A stretch of 64,000 bases of DNA from Sorghum bicolor (lineage: Eukaryota; Streptophyta; Magnoliopsida; Poales; Poaceae), in the NCBI RefSeq assembly GCF_000003195.3, contig NC_012871.2:21458658-21522657 (forward strand), read 5' to 3'. Of this stretch, positions 45,378-56,696 are shown in pieces (position 1 is the stretch's first letter; the number at the start of each line of letters is the position of its first letter). Made by a program: the position numbers and the translations under genes. The notes below the pieces were generated by a model. The model was given only the letters and a program-made list of their open reading frames with translations. It was not told the origin of the DNA and did no database searches.

Positions 45378-47058
45378 AAACATAGGGTTTTGCTTTTGCC
45401 GGTCTAAGTTGAGTAGAGAAGTGTTTGACCGGGTTTAGGATAGATAGCCGACTATCAAGAGGGGAAATCACGGTCATCTCTCGAATCAAGTGCTACTAGG
45501 TCCATATCTTGAGCATATGCATTAGGATCTAGTAAAGTGCTAACTTGAATTCTTGATAAAAATATTTGTGAAAATGCTAACACACTTGCACAAGTGTTGT
45601 GACACTTTTGTGTTGGCACATGGAAGCAAGGGAAGAAGTTGAAGATCGTTTCGTGCAGCGCGTATAGGCCGGACACGTCCGGTATGAGGTCGGACGTGTC
45701 CGAGGTGAGCGTCTGGTGCGAGCTTAGTTTGCAGGACTCTCTCTGTTTTTAGTCCGGTGCAGAGAGTCCGGTGAAAACGCTGTCACAGAGAAGTTTCTGA
45801 GTTTGTGTCTGATGCCACACCGGACGTGTCCGAGTTAGCGTCCGGTGTGAGCTCACCTTGCAGAGCTCTCTGTGTTTAAGTCCGGTGCATACCGGACGCG
45901 TCCGGTGTGACACCAGACACGTCCGGGTTGTGCGTCCAGTGCTGTGGCGTTCTGCGAACCTCTCCGAGTTTTCGTCCGGTCCCTCTTGAGACCGTCCGGT
46001 GTGTTCTAAACAGTAAGTTCGGTGCCGTGTCTCGTTTAGCGGTAACGGCTAGTTTTCGTACGGTCAAGGGCACCGGACACTGTCCAGGTTCATACCGAAC
46101 GCGTCCGGTGTGAACTAGGACGCGTCCGGTGTGGTCGACTGCAACCCTTTAAATTAGCCAACGGCTAGTTCTTTGAGGGAGCTTATAAATAGTTGGTGGC
46201 CGGCTTTGGGGGGTTCTCTCTTGCACATTTGAATACTTGAGGCATAGATTGAGCTAGAGAACACTCCTTCCACTCATCTCCTTGCTTGATTGCCAATCCT
46301 AGTGAGATTGAGTGAGATTCAAGTGCATTGCTTTGAGAGTTGCATTTAGTGGCACTTGATTCTTGAGTTTGCTGCGGATTTCTTGTTACTCTTGGATGTT
46401 TCCCGACGCCCTAGACGGCTTGGAGCAGTGGTGGTTTTGAGCTCGTGATTGGAGATTGTTTCAAGCCTCACCAAGTGATTTATGAGGGGTTCTTGAGCTT
46501 TCCCCACGGGAGATCGCAATTGGCTACTCTAGTGGATTGCTCGTGGCTTGGAGGATCCCCATCTTGTGAGTGGATGTGCGGCACCCGCTGAGGGTTTGGC
46601 TTTGGATTGCTAAGTAGCTCGTGATCCATCAAGTGGGTGTATCGCCACAACGAGGACTAGCTTGCCGAGTAGCAAGTGAACCTCGGTAAAAAATCTTGTG
46701 TCATCTCTTGCCGAGGATTCTCTTGTAATTGTGATTGATTGATTGGCTATATTTCTACTCTACAACGTTGGTATAACAAACACTCCCCTCTCCTTTACTT
46801 ATGTGCATACCTTGCTAGTTGTGTAGCTTGTTTAGCTTAGCTATCTTGTTTAGGAGTGTAGCAAGCTTCTAGTTGTGCTTTCTTGTTGTAACTAGTGTTT
46901 AGCTTTCTTGCTAGACTTGTGTAGGTGGTTTGCATAGCTTAGTTGTGCTAGTGCTAGAATAGCTTCGCCTTTTGTTTTACTAATCAACTTGTCTAGTTGA
47001 AGTTTGTAGAAAATTGAAATAGGCTATTCACCCCCCCTCTAGCCATTTGGACCTTTCA
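45378..47058 (+). repeat. Copia 3' LTR, right part, with TCCGG repeat cluster
   Basis: It contains a dense cluster of imperfect palindromes related to CCGGACGCGTCCGG and TCCGGTG between about 45664 and 46135, followed by a TATA-like CTTATAAATAG (46180-46190). It ends CTTTCA at 47058. Confidence 0.8.
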
Positions 47059-47385
47059 ATGTGGAACCCTCTAATACGCACATGACACTCTAATCATTAT
47101 GAAGGGCAAGCCACAAGATGTCAGTTATCTCAAAGATGCCCTCAAGCTGTTCTCTAAAGCCATGGGGCTGACCATCAACTACCACAAGAGTACCAAGGTG
47201 CCACTTAACATGGACCTAGCAGTTTTGTAGTAGTGTGTCAATCACATGGAATGCCGTGTGGAATCCTACCCACAGAACTACCTTGGCCTACCTCTTTCAG
47301 CCTCCAAGCTTCCGGTTGCGACTTTTAGCCCATACATTGCTAGAACGGATGCCTTCCTCTCCTCTTGGCAAGCATCATTACTTAA
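47059..47385 (+). pseudogene. LINE reverse transcriptase, part 1
   Basis: It encodes the end of the RT palm and the thumb: YAHDTLIIMKG at 47075, where YADD is expected (catalytic Asp replaced by His), then LFSKAMGLTINYHKST, two adjacent TAG stops near 47228, and YLGLPLSASKL. It joins part 2 in frame. Confidence 0.8.
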
Positions 47386-48898
47386 TGTTGACACTAGCTA
47401 ACACCACTTAGATACTAGGTTGTCATCCCTAGCATGGCGCCAGAGTGTACAAAGGTATTTATAAATGTAAAGGCTCTCTAGAAAATAATCTATTCTATCC
47501 GCAAGCGCACAGATAAAACACCTCATTGTAGCATTTCACCAGGATAAGTATTCCAGGTAACGTTATTTATAATTTTGCTCAAGGGATCTCAAGAAGATGG
47601 AATTAAATCAAGGGGCAAAATCTATCAAGGCATAGACTAGAGATAAACTTGCAAGAACATGATTACTAATAAGAAACTCGTCACACAGTCACATACTTTA
47701 GCAGGGGGTAAACCATAAAGATAATGATAATGAATTATAAGTTCATGGGTAGATAACACAGCGATTAGAAAATACACTACTCCTCATATATGTAGGTGAT
47801 GTCGGATTAGCTAGAGAATGGATTCTAAGTTATCCACTAACTACTAAGTCATAATCTACTCTAGTTATCTACAAGATCATGTATAGCATAAAAGACTCTT
47901 CATTCATGTATAAGGAACATTGATAAAGTAAATCAGAACATCGCATGACTTACTCCACAATACCGGTTCTGCCTGTCCTATCAACGGAGGGTGGACTATA
48001 TAAGAATCAACGAAGCTGTCACTATCGCGAACTACCACACGACTCGGCCAATAGGATACATTTGCAGATAAATAACATCTAAGCACCACGCTCACATGTG
48101 ATCTATCACCTAACTCCCTCGCGTCAAGAGCTAAGCGCTTTGCAAACTTATACATAAACTCATTATCAATTAGAACTATATCAAATATAGAACTAGAGCA
48201 AACTAAGAACATAATAAATAAAGACATAATGCAATTAGAACAATAGAATTAGAGAAAGATATGAATAATACCAATCTTTATTACCGAAGATCCGAATCTA
48301 GAGCGTAGTGCTCTACTTCTCTAATTGCTATCTAATCAACCTCTAAACTTGAAGGATTAGGGAGTAGTGAATTCTAATTCTCTGTGGGAGAGAAGCTCTA
48401 AACCCTAACTTTGATGGCTACCTCTGAATAATGATTTCTCCTCTCTCCTCCAGGGGCCAGGGGGTCTGGTTTTATAGTCCCCTCAATTGAACGTGAGCCA
48501 TTGGATCAAACCGACATAGATTGTATGGTTTAGATTGATCCTTTAGGTCGGTGGAGTCTTGCCCTGAAGCAGAGTCTTGGTTGGACTCCAACCCTGGGCG
48601 GGCGCCCAAGGGGGGTGGGCGGGCGCCCTGCCCCCGAGCCCGAATCGCTTCCCGTTCGTTCCCGTGGCTTCTGGACCCTTCTAGATTTAGGAAAATTGCG
48701 CGGCACGTAATTATCTCGTTGTAAACATGACATGTGGGTCTTCTCTGCATATTTTCTGATAACTCCCTGCAGAAATAGATAAACACCAAAGCTCGTGGAA
48801 TTCTGTCAGATAAAACCCTAATTCTAGATGTTTGTTTCATATTGATCCTTTTTCATGTTTATTTGATTATTAATTTTAGTACTTAAGGACCGTCAACA
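47386..48898 (-). repeat. E6 3' LTR
   Basis: TG...CA ends, nearly identical to the right-hand LTR. The GC-rich pair lies at 48596-48607 and 48617-48628. Confidence 0.95.
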
Positions 48899-50434
48899 AA
48901 CTCCCCCAAGCTTACCCTTTGCTCGTCCCTGAGCAAACAGCTAAACTCAGACGGATCAGGAGTTGCTTCGATGTTTTCTTTCCTGACAGGCACACATGCT
49001 TTTACATAAAATTTCTTCCAAATTAGAGTGAAGTGTTATGGAGTTTAGTACCTGCACTTAAATCTTAAGTAATCGAAAGACAAAATAGTTAAGTCAAGCA
49101 CTATCCCTCCTGTTTATACTTCACTTTTGTTCTAGAGTTTTTTATAAGTTTTCAAAATAAAACTCAGAGTTCCCAGCAATGATTATCTCAAGTCTCTCTA
49201 TATGTGGTATTTGTGGATCCTTACCATGATGTCACTTACCTATAGCTAATGGAATATTTAAGTGGAGCTCATAGGAGTGGAAAACAGCTCATACATATGT
49301 TGTCTAATCGAGCCATGGATCTAAAGGAACTCAGCATATAATTAAATCAAGATGTGCATGTGTGGTGGAGTAAATGATAGTGATGATGAAAATGCATAAG
49401 TGATAATAAAACTTAGTTCTCATTGCTCCTTATATTGCTATCTCTCCTCCTCTTTGATCTTTGCCTTGGAAGAACATGGGCTATCTTTTTTTTTCAGGTG
49501 GGTAGTAGATACCCCTAATTCTACTGTCGGACACTTGTCCATTTTTTCCGCTCAAGTGGGCATCTTTGTACCCCTAATTCTACTTCGGACACTTGTCCAT
49601 TTTTACCTCTCGTCTCACTCTTTTTCTTTCTTTTCTGAGGTTCCGGGCACTTGCCCCTTTTTATTTCCTCCTATATTTTTGCATAACCCATGCCTCTTCT
49701 GCATTGAATCTTTTTAGAGAGAGAGAATAACAATACTTGGGACAGTGAGTGATAATATTTTTTAGCAATTTTAATGATTGATCATGAATGCTGTGGTAGA
49801 TGTGTGCAAGTGAATATCTTTAATTTAACCACATGAAAAGCTTCTAAGGGTCAACACAGCTCGATCAAACTCAATGTAAATATAGTAAAAGATGTTATAG
49901 CAAGTATGGCTGTGGTAGGTAGTTTTGTTATGCTAGGAACTCATCATGTGATTTGTAAGTTTTCAAAATAAATCTCTAGAACTTAGTGTAGTAGGAACAA
50001 GATAAACAGTAGCTCAACTTTACATCATGCCTTTCTCTTACCTAGACTTTAGTTTTATGCTTCCCAAAGATAGTAATTTTAGTTTTAGTAATTCCTGGAA
50101 GAACTCTAATATAAAAGCTAGGTACTTGTAAGTAAGCAAACAGAGCAACTGTTCATCATTTCCATCATGCATCTTTTTGGTCTTTTTATTTTTTTTCTAG
50201 AGATTAAACTTAGCAGAAAAATAAAGCACACTTATCTACACACTCTTTTTATTTTGTTTTCATGTTTATAAAGTGCAGTAAATTAAAGCAAGAAAATATT
50301 TATTTGGTTTTCTAAGTTTTTCCTTTTAAGATAAATTAAATACTAAGACAGAATAGAATAAATAAGAAGAGCAAATAAAAACTTACTTGATAAATTTGGG
50401 AGGAACTCCCCCAAGCTGGATGTTGACGTCGGTC
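48899..50434 (-). other. E6 3' non-coding region
   Basis: It lies between ORF2 and the 3' LTR. The terminal purine tract (minus AAGCTTGGGGGAG) is at 48901-48913 and an internal one at 50406-50418, 17 bp after the ORF2 stop. Around 49500-49665 are two copies of a segment with GGACAAGTGTCC and one GGGCAAGTGCCC (minus strand), shared with E2 and E3. No supported ORF. Confidence 0.8.
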
Positions 50435-51981
50435 TTACCCGATGTTCCAGAACCGCATCATGGTTGTGATGTTGTCGTTCATTGTTGTTGTATCTTGTCT
50501 CAGCTCTTCTACTGCAGCGGCATGGTCCTGGTTCCATTTTTGTTGCTCTTCCAGGAGTCTTCCATGTTCTGCTTGCGTGTTCTGGATGTCGAGGAGGGTG
50601 TTGTCGGTACGAGTGAAGAAAGCACCGGCCTCTTGATAGTAGTCATTCATAAAAGCGTAGGAGGCATCGGAGTATCGTCCTGCATCAAATTGGGGTGGAG
50701 GTCTGGATCCTGAAGCTCTATATGGATCAGTGGAGTACCTGCCCGTATGAAAAGGCGGGTTTGTCCACTGGTGATATTGGCTCTCTGGCCATGTCTCCTC
50801 TGTTGGCTCTTGTGGTTGTGCATGACGAGCCCATGGGTCTCGAAGGACTCGAGGGTTGTAATCGCAATAATGCAGGTGCGCTGCTTCTTCTGGTCCAGGG
50901 TCAGCTCCATACCAAGTGCGTTCTTGGTGAGTGGTTATCCTTTCAGATGCCACTCGCTGTGGAGTTCTCTGGTTCACTGGTGTTGCTGCAATCTCAATCA
51001 AAAAGTTTTGCACAGCGTAGAGGCCAAGGTTCGGGTTAGGTAACCGAATCTTGCCTTTATCATCATATAGCATATACATTATATTCCTCTCTTTCTTTAA
51101 CATCCGAGCTTGTCTAAATGTGTCATAGCCATGATAAATTCTTAATTCTTCTATGAAGTCCAACGATGAGTTTTCTAGTAAGTGAAGATTAGTGGCTAGA
51201 CGAGTGATAAGTGAAGTACATCCTACTGGTCCCTGTAGACTAGGCATACTAAGCCAATGTGAAACTAATAGTGTAACAGGTGAAGTGGGTACTTTACTAA
51301 TAGCAGCATATAAAAGTTGTAAATCTCCTACTCTTACTTTCCTAATATCGTCACGATAGAAAAGATTGTACCCAAGCCATTTGTGAAACATCCTAAGAGT
51401 GGGGTGTTCCATGTCACTGGTTTGGGCTTGACTGTAAAAATTATCTCTAGATATTTCTCTCCAAAACTGGTGTCTCTCAAAATTGGGTAAATCGGAGTCA
51501 ATGTTCAGGATGCATCTTGAAGAGAAACCAAGATGGTCGCTCAGCTCTCTCCAAGATAACATAATTTCTTGTTTGAACATCCGAAAAACAATTCCCCCCT
51601 CATAGTATTGTAAAGTGCAAAGATGAGAAGACGAGAACCCAGGTCAATTATATTCCAAAAATTTGTCCAACCCATCATCTGAAAAATTAAATCGAATTCA
51701 GTGTCCATACCTGTTTCTTGTAGTAGGATTGGATCGAGAGTAGGGGTATGAATGAAATCTTTATTCTTCAATTGCTGATATACTTCCTTCTCTCTTCGGG
51801 TCTTCAGTCCAAGGTCTCCTATCTTGAGAAGGACCTTAACTTGCTGACCTGATGAAGATGATGGAGCTTGTGTGGGTGTTGGGTCGACGCTCATCTCTGA
51901 TGGCTGTGAGGAGTGTCGGGATGAACTCCTTGTACCAATGTTCTTGAGAGCCTTCCCTGCATTCTTCACCTTCTTAAACAT
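50435..51981 (-). pseudogene. E6 ORF2, ATHILA ORF-1-like, one frameshift
   Basis: The likely start is the ATG at 51981 (MFKKVKNAGKALKNIG); an upstream in-frame ATG at 52008 exists. Part 1 has a Ser-rich linker and the core KDFIHTPTLDPILLQ, GMDTEFDLIFQMMGW. The frame shifts near 51580-51600 beside G and T runs, and a second frame (51580-50435, 381 aa) continues with LSDHLGFSSRCI, HPTLRMFHKWLGYNLF, VTLLVSHWLSMPSLQGP. It ends in a Gln/Glu-rich helical segment likely to form a coiled coil. Similarity to the ATHILA ORF-1 family is by pattern only; its role is not known. The upstream block 52322-52377 may drive it. TTTGTTTGCAG just before the ATG looks like a splice acceptor. Confidence 0.7.
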
Positions 51982-52886
51982 CCTGCAAACAAAAGTTGGC
52001 AAAAACACAACTGGTGGAAAATGTGAGATAAAATGTTAGTGGTCAGCTGTCCAGAGTGTCAGTAGTCCAGGGGTTAATCGTTCAAGACAAGTTTCTATTT
52101 TGGTAGAGCCTCCCCCTAAACAACTTTTACTTCCGCTTAGACAACGGGATCACTACTTGCTAGGTGATAATCACTCTCTCAAAAGAACTCCAATCTTTCC
52201 TTCCACTCTCCTCTTTCTCTCTACTCTCTTCTCTTCACTACAAGAACTCCTTCTCGGGAAACTGAAACTTGTGTGGTTTTCTGGAGTGTTTGTGTGAAGA
52301 GAAGGGGAGCTGGAGGTGGCCTTTTATAGGAGGAAGAGGGGACAGGGCAGGCGCCCTTGGTAGGTGGGCGGGCGCCCACTTGTGATGCCCATCCTGGGTG
52401 TGCCTCCTCCACTTGCTTCCTTGCTTTGATCTCACGCAGAATAATGTTGTGTTGGTGGCGGTTGGACGGTGGAAAGATGTCAGGTGAGTGGAAACATATT
52501 GGTGGATGAAATTATGTGATGGGATGTATGTGAGGTGAAGTGTATGACATGTGGGACCCAAAGAGTGTGGGTCATGCTTCTAGAAGATTAATATAATTAA
52601 ATATAATGCAGGAAAATCTATGAGAATTGAAACTTAATTAAAATGATAATGGAAAATATTTTTGTGCCTCCACAATAATTAATAAATATGGGTTGTTACA
52701 CACCACGAATATTATTTATATGGGGCTTTTTGATTATTATAATTATGCTATGAATGTATGACTAATGCAAGAATTAATTATGCAAGAATTTAAATATGAG
52801 AAAATTAATAATGCGGATAAATACCGATTTACCTCCCGGCGAGGGTTTGGGATTTTTAGGTCCCCCAAGCTGGACCTCCAAATCTT
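51982..52886 (-). other. E6 spacer between protease and ORF2
   Basis: No ORF. It contains a purine tract 15-25 bp after the protease stop (52861-52872), the GC-rich pair with TATA box, and a long purine/pyrimidine-biased leader (about 52100-52300). Confidence 0.7.
52322..52377 (-). promoter_or_regulatory. E6 internal promoter-like block, copy of the LTR motif pair
   Basis: On the plus strand GGGCAGGCGCCC (52345-52356) and GGGCGGGCGCCC (52366-52377) are 21 bp apart, exactly as in the E6 LTRs. On the minus strand a TATAAAAGG box (52328 to 52322) follows 17 bp later, then a CT-rich leader toward ORF2, about 340 bp away. In the LTR the TATA box is about 120 bp from the pair. Promoter activity is inferred. 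Confidence 0.65.
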
Positions 52887-53186
52887 TTAATCTTCTGAGT
52901 TACCTTCCTCCAAAGATGGTATCTCCAGTGGTTCTTCATGAACTTTCTTCACTGTAGAGTCTCTCTCTGGTCTGGGTTTGAATGTGAAGTGTTCTTCTTG
53001 ACCGTTTATGTTGAACTTGATTTCTCCTTTCCCGACATCAATGTGGGCATTGGCAGTGCTCAGAAATGGGCTTCCCAGGATGATGGACACTTTTGAGTCA
53101 GGACTCATGTCCAGTACTATGAAGTCTACTGGCACCAGGAAATCTCTGATCTTGACTGGAATGTTCTCGGCGATGCCCAACGGGTG
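52887..53186 (-). pseudogene. E6 protease, C-terminal part
   Basis: It is in frame with the upstream gag-protease ORF, after TGA at 53187-53189. It contains GIAENIPVKIRDFLVPVDF, SIILGSPFLSTANAH and KFNINGQEEHF. The TGA sits where the sequence context favours an original Arg codon (CGA). Confidence 0.85.
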
Positions 53187-54826
53187 TCAAACCGATTGAT
53201 CCGCTAGTGGTAGGCACATTGATGTTGGTTCTAAGGTTGCATGCTCAAGATTTTTGTAGACTGATGCTGGCATCACACTGACACTTGCTCCGAGATCACA
53301 AAGTGCATTATTGAAGTGTTGGTTTCCGATCGAGCAATCAATAGTGGGGCATCCTGGATCTTCTTTGTTCTTTGGTGGTTTATTGAGGATGGCCGGACTA
53401 CATTCTCCTGTCAGCTTGATAACCTCAGTGGTGGGCAGTGGTCTCTTCTTGTTAAGAATATCTCTGATGTATTTTGCATAAGTAGGTACCTGTATGGCAT
53501 CGAGCAGAGGTATGTTGACATATAATTTCTGAATGACCTCTACAAACTTACCAAACTGCTCATCCGACTGCAGTCCTCTGTTTCTTCTGGGAAATGGCAA
53601 ATAGTTGGTGTCGTAAAAATCTTTCCTCATTTCTCCAGTTCTTGGTGGTTGTAGCAGATCTTCTGCTTCAACTGGGCTTTCTTCTTCTATCACTGTTGGT
53701 TGCACTGGTGCTGATGTTCTTTGTTTCTCTTTTGGGTATGGGGGATCTCTGGTGGCTTTGCCTCCTCTAGTAGTTATAATCTTTACCTGCTCAATGTTAG
53801 TAGCAACAGGCAGTGCAGCAGCTATCTTTATTAATTTAAGCTCTACCCTTTTATTAAGAGTGTTTTGCTCATCAAAGGCAGTTAGTAGAAAATCCATTTT
53901 ATTATGTATATCTTTTAGAGATGATTCATTTGTATCTAGCCTTTGTTTAACTTCATCATTAATTTTGGTTTGTTGAGCAATTATCTCTTTTAATGAAAGT
54001 TGCTTGACAGTATTACCTGAATTCATACCTTTGCTATTGGGTTGACTCGAAGTTGGTTGATATTTGTATGCTGTCTCGATGGCCCTTTGATCTTCTTTGA
54101 ACTTAGCCCTCTGGTCAATCCAATGGAGCAAATTTTCCATCTTAGTTGTTAATGCATTTACTTCTTCTGGTATTTCTTCAGTTTGATGACATTGTTGAGC
54201 TTTATCTTGAAACCAGCTCTGGTTTTCTGCTATCTTATCCAAAAGTATCTCTGCTTTTCCAGTTGTAAGCTCCAAGAATGATCCTTTAGCAGATGCATCT
54301 AGGCACTCACAAGCCTTCTGGGTTAATCCATGGTAGAAGGTCTGCATAAGTAACCATGTGGCCATTCCATGGTGAGAACAGTCTGATATGTATCCTTGAA
54401 AACGCTCCCATGCTTCTGAAATGGCTTCTGTCTTCTGCTGTTGGAAACTGACAATATTTCCTCTTAAGGCAGTTGTTTTGCCTATAGGAAAAACTTTGAT
54501 AGAAAGGCATCTGACAAGTTCGTCCAGTTGTTGATGTTATCTTGATGAGTGTAGAACCACTTCCTCGCTTTCTCTTCTAGTGAGAATGGAAAAAGGCGAA
54601 GCAGTATGACGTCTTTGTCAACTCCGTTGATGTGGATTGTGCTCCCAATCTCTAAGAAATTCTGTAAGTGTGCACTGGCATCTTCATGTGCCTTTCCACT
54701 GAATTGTGTAGCTTGTACCAAATTGATGAGGCTTGACTTGAGCTCAAACTCGGGTATTCCTTCTTCTACTGCAAATCTTGGACCAGTTGGAATGTTGTCA
54801 AGACTTGGAGCAGAGAATTCTTGCAA
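53187..54826 (-). pseudogene. E6 gag and N-terminal protease, frameshifted
   Basis: The gag domain runs from AHLQNFLEIGSTIHING and LRLFPFSLEEKARKWFY to FLSKFF, where a one-base loss in a T run near 54485 shifts the frame. The second frame (54365-53187) continues with TFYHGLTQKACECLDASAKG, a long helical region, and ends in the protease motif ALCDLGASVSVMP just before the TGA at 53187-53189. Unlike E5 there is no CCHC zinc knuckle. The 5' end is also damaged: the ATG that matches the E5 counterpart is followed two codons later by TAA near 54834. Compared with E5, N-terminal sequence is poorly kept. Confidence 0.85.
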
Positions 54827-55160
54827 GGTCTTTTATGCCATAGCTTCAGCAATTGGTAGCTAGCTTCTTCTTCTCTAGATTGCTTTGGTTCTGATGATGA
54901 AGAGTTGAATGTACCCAAAGTCAATCCTGTTATACCCTGTATAAAAATATAAACATAGAAAAACAACAGGGTGAACCTGCCAAAGCAGCGGTGCCTTGTT
55001 ATGATTTCTCACTTAGTAGCTGTTTTTATGCAATTATTTCTCTATAGTCTAGTCTAATATTTTATATGAATAACCTTGACTGATTTTCTAGCTTTCCTTA
55101 ATATTACCCTTTTGTTCCCTTTTATGACTTATTCCTGAGACTCGTATAATTCCTATAAGT
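54827..55160 (-). other. E6 leader between primer site and gag
   Basis: It includes the degraded gag N-terminus (a Ser/Glu-rich segment in another frame near 54850-54930) and about 200 bp of T-rich leader. Confidence 0.5.
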
Positions 55161-55178
55161 TCCCCGGCAACGGCGCCA
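55161..55178 (-). other. E6 primer-binding site, tRNA-Asp type
   Basis: On the minus strand, TGGCGCCGTTGCCGGGGA, 8 bases inside the 5' LTR. Confidence 0.92.
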
Positions 55179-55186
55179 GAAATGCT

Positions 55187-56691
55187 TGTTGACACTAGCT
55201 AACACCACTTAGATACTAGGTTGTCATCCCTAGCATGGCGCCAGAGTGTACAAAGGTATTTATAAATGTAAAGGCTCTCTAGAAAATAATCTATTCTATC
55301 CGCAAGCGCACAGATAAAACACCTCATTGTAGCATTTCACTAGGATAAGTATTCCAGGTATCGTTATTTATAATTTTGCTCAAGGGATCTCAAGAAGATG
55401 GAATTAAATCAAGGGGCAAAATCTATCAAGGCATAGACTAGAGATAAACTTGCAAGAACATGATTACTAATAAGAAACTCGTCACACAGTCACATACTTT
55501 AGCAGGGGGTAAACCATAAAGATAATGATAATGAATTATAAGTTTATGGGTAGATAACACAGCGATTAGAAAATACACTACTCCTCATATATGTAGGTGA
55601 TGTTGGATTAGCTAGAGAATGGATTCTAAGTTATCTACTAACTACTAAGTCATAATCTACTCTAGTTATCTACAAGATCATGTATAGCATAAAAGACTCT
55701 TCATTCATGTATAAGGAACATTGATAAAGTAAATCAGAACATCGCATGACTTACTCCACATACCGGTTCTGCTTGTCCTATCAATGGAGGGTGGACTATA
55801 TAAGAATCAACGAAGCTGTCACTATCGCGAACTACCACACGACTCGGCCAATAGGATACATTTGCAGATAAATAACATCTAAGCACCACGCTCACATGTG
55901 ATCTATCACCTAACTCCCTCGTGTCAAGAGCTAAGCGCTTTGCAAACTTATACATAAACTCATTATCAATTAGAACTATATCAAATATAGAACTAGAGCA
56001 AACTAAGAACATAATAATTAAAGACATAATGCAATTAGAACAATAGAATTAGAGAAAGATATGAATAATACCAATCTTTATTACCGAAGATCCGAATCCA
56101 GAGCGTAGTGCTCTACTTCTCTAATTGCTATCTAATCAACCTCTAAACTTGAAGGATTAGGGAGTAGCTAATTCTAATTCTCTGTGGGAGAGAAGCTCTA
56201 AACCCTAACTTTGATGGCTACCTCTGAATAATGATTTCTCCTCTCTCCTCCAGGGGCCAGGGGGTCTGGTTTTATAGTCCCCTCAAGTGATCGTGAGCCA
56301 TTGGATCAAACCGACATAGATTGTATGGTTTAGATTGATCCTTTAGGTCGGTGGAGTCTTGCCCCGAAGCAGAGTCATGGTTGGACTCCAACCCTGGGCG
56401 GGCGCCCAAGGGGGGTGGGCGGGCGCCCTGCCCCCGAGCCCGAATCGCTTCCCGTTCGTTCCCGTGGCTTCTGGACCCTTCTAGATTTAGGAAAATTGCG
56501 CGGCACGTAATTATCTCGTTGTAAACATGACATGTGGGCCTTCTCTCCATATTTTCTGATAACTCCCTGCAGAAATAGATAAACACCAAAGCTCGTGGAA
56601 TTCTGTCAGATAAAACCCTAATTCTAGATGTTTGTTTCATATTGATCCTTTTTCATGTTTATTTGATTATTAATTTTAGTGACCGTCAACA
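55187..56691 (-). repeat. E6 5' LTR with paired GC-rich motif and TATA box
   Basis: Plus-strand GGGCGGGCGCCC at 56396-56407 and 56417-56428 (21 bp apart). The minus-strand TATAAAA box is at 56276-56270. The LTR ends CAACA on the plus strand at 56691. Confidence 0.95.
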
Positions 56692-56696
56692 CTTAA

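Larger units (their letters stand above)
42190..47058 (+). mobile_element. 3' end and LTR of a Copia element, split by a solo LTR
   Basis: About 230 bp of internal 3' sequence ends in the purine tract AAAAAGGGGGAGAT, then the LTR starts TGAAAG at 42425 and ends CTTTCA at 47058 (perfect 6-bp ends). The LTR is 202 + 1,681 bp = 1,883 bp without the insertion. The sequence ATTCACCCCCCCTCTAG near its end is common in grass Copia LTRs of the SIRE/Maximus type. No primer site follows, so this is a 3' LTR; the coding part is lost. Confidence 0.75.
47386..56691 (-). mobile_element. E6: non-autonomous gag-protease-ORF2 element, TSD CTTAA
   Basis: It lies on the minus strand. The 5' LTR is 55187-56691 (1,505 bp) and the 3' LTR 47386-48898 (1,513 bp; the difference is mainly an 8-bp ACTTAAGG missing from the 5' copy). 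A tRNA-Asp primer site, gag, protease, internal promoter-like block, and ATHILA ORF-1-like ORF2 follow. RT, RNase H and integrase are absent. Exact CTTAA duplications are at 47381-47385 and 56692-56696. The outer LTR end is clearly related to the E3 LTR. Confidence 0.95.

Noticed and set aside
45660..46135. TCCGG cluster as a CRISPR-like or satellite array
   Set aside because: Spacing and unit sequence are irregular and it lies inside a Copia LTR of a plant genome.
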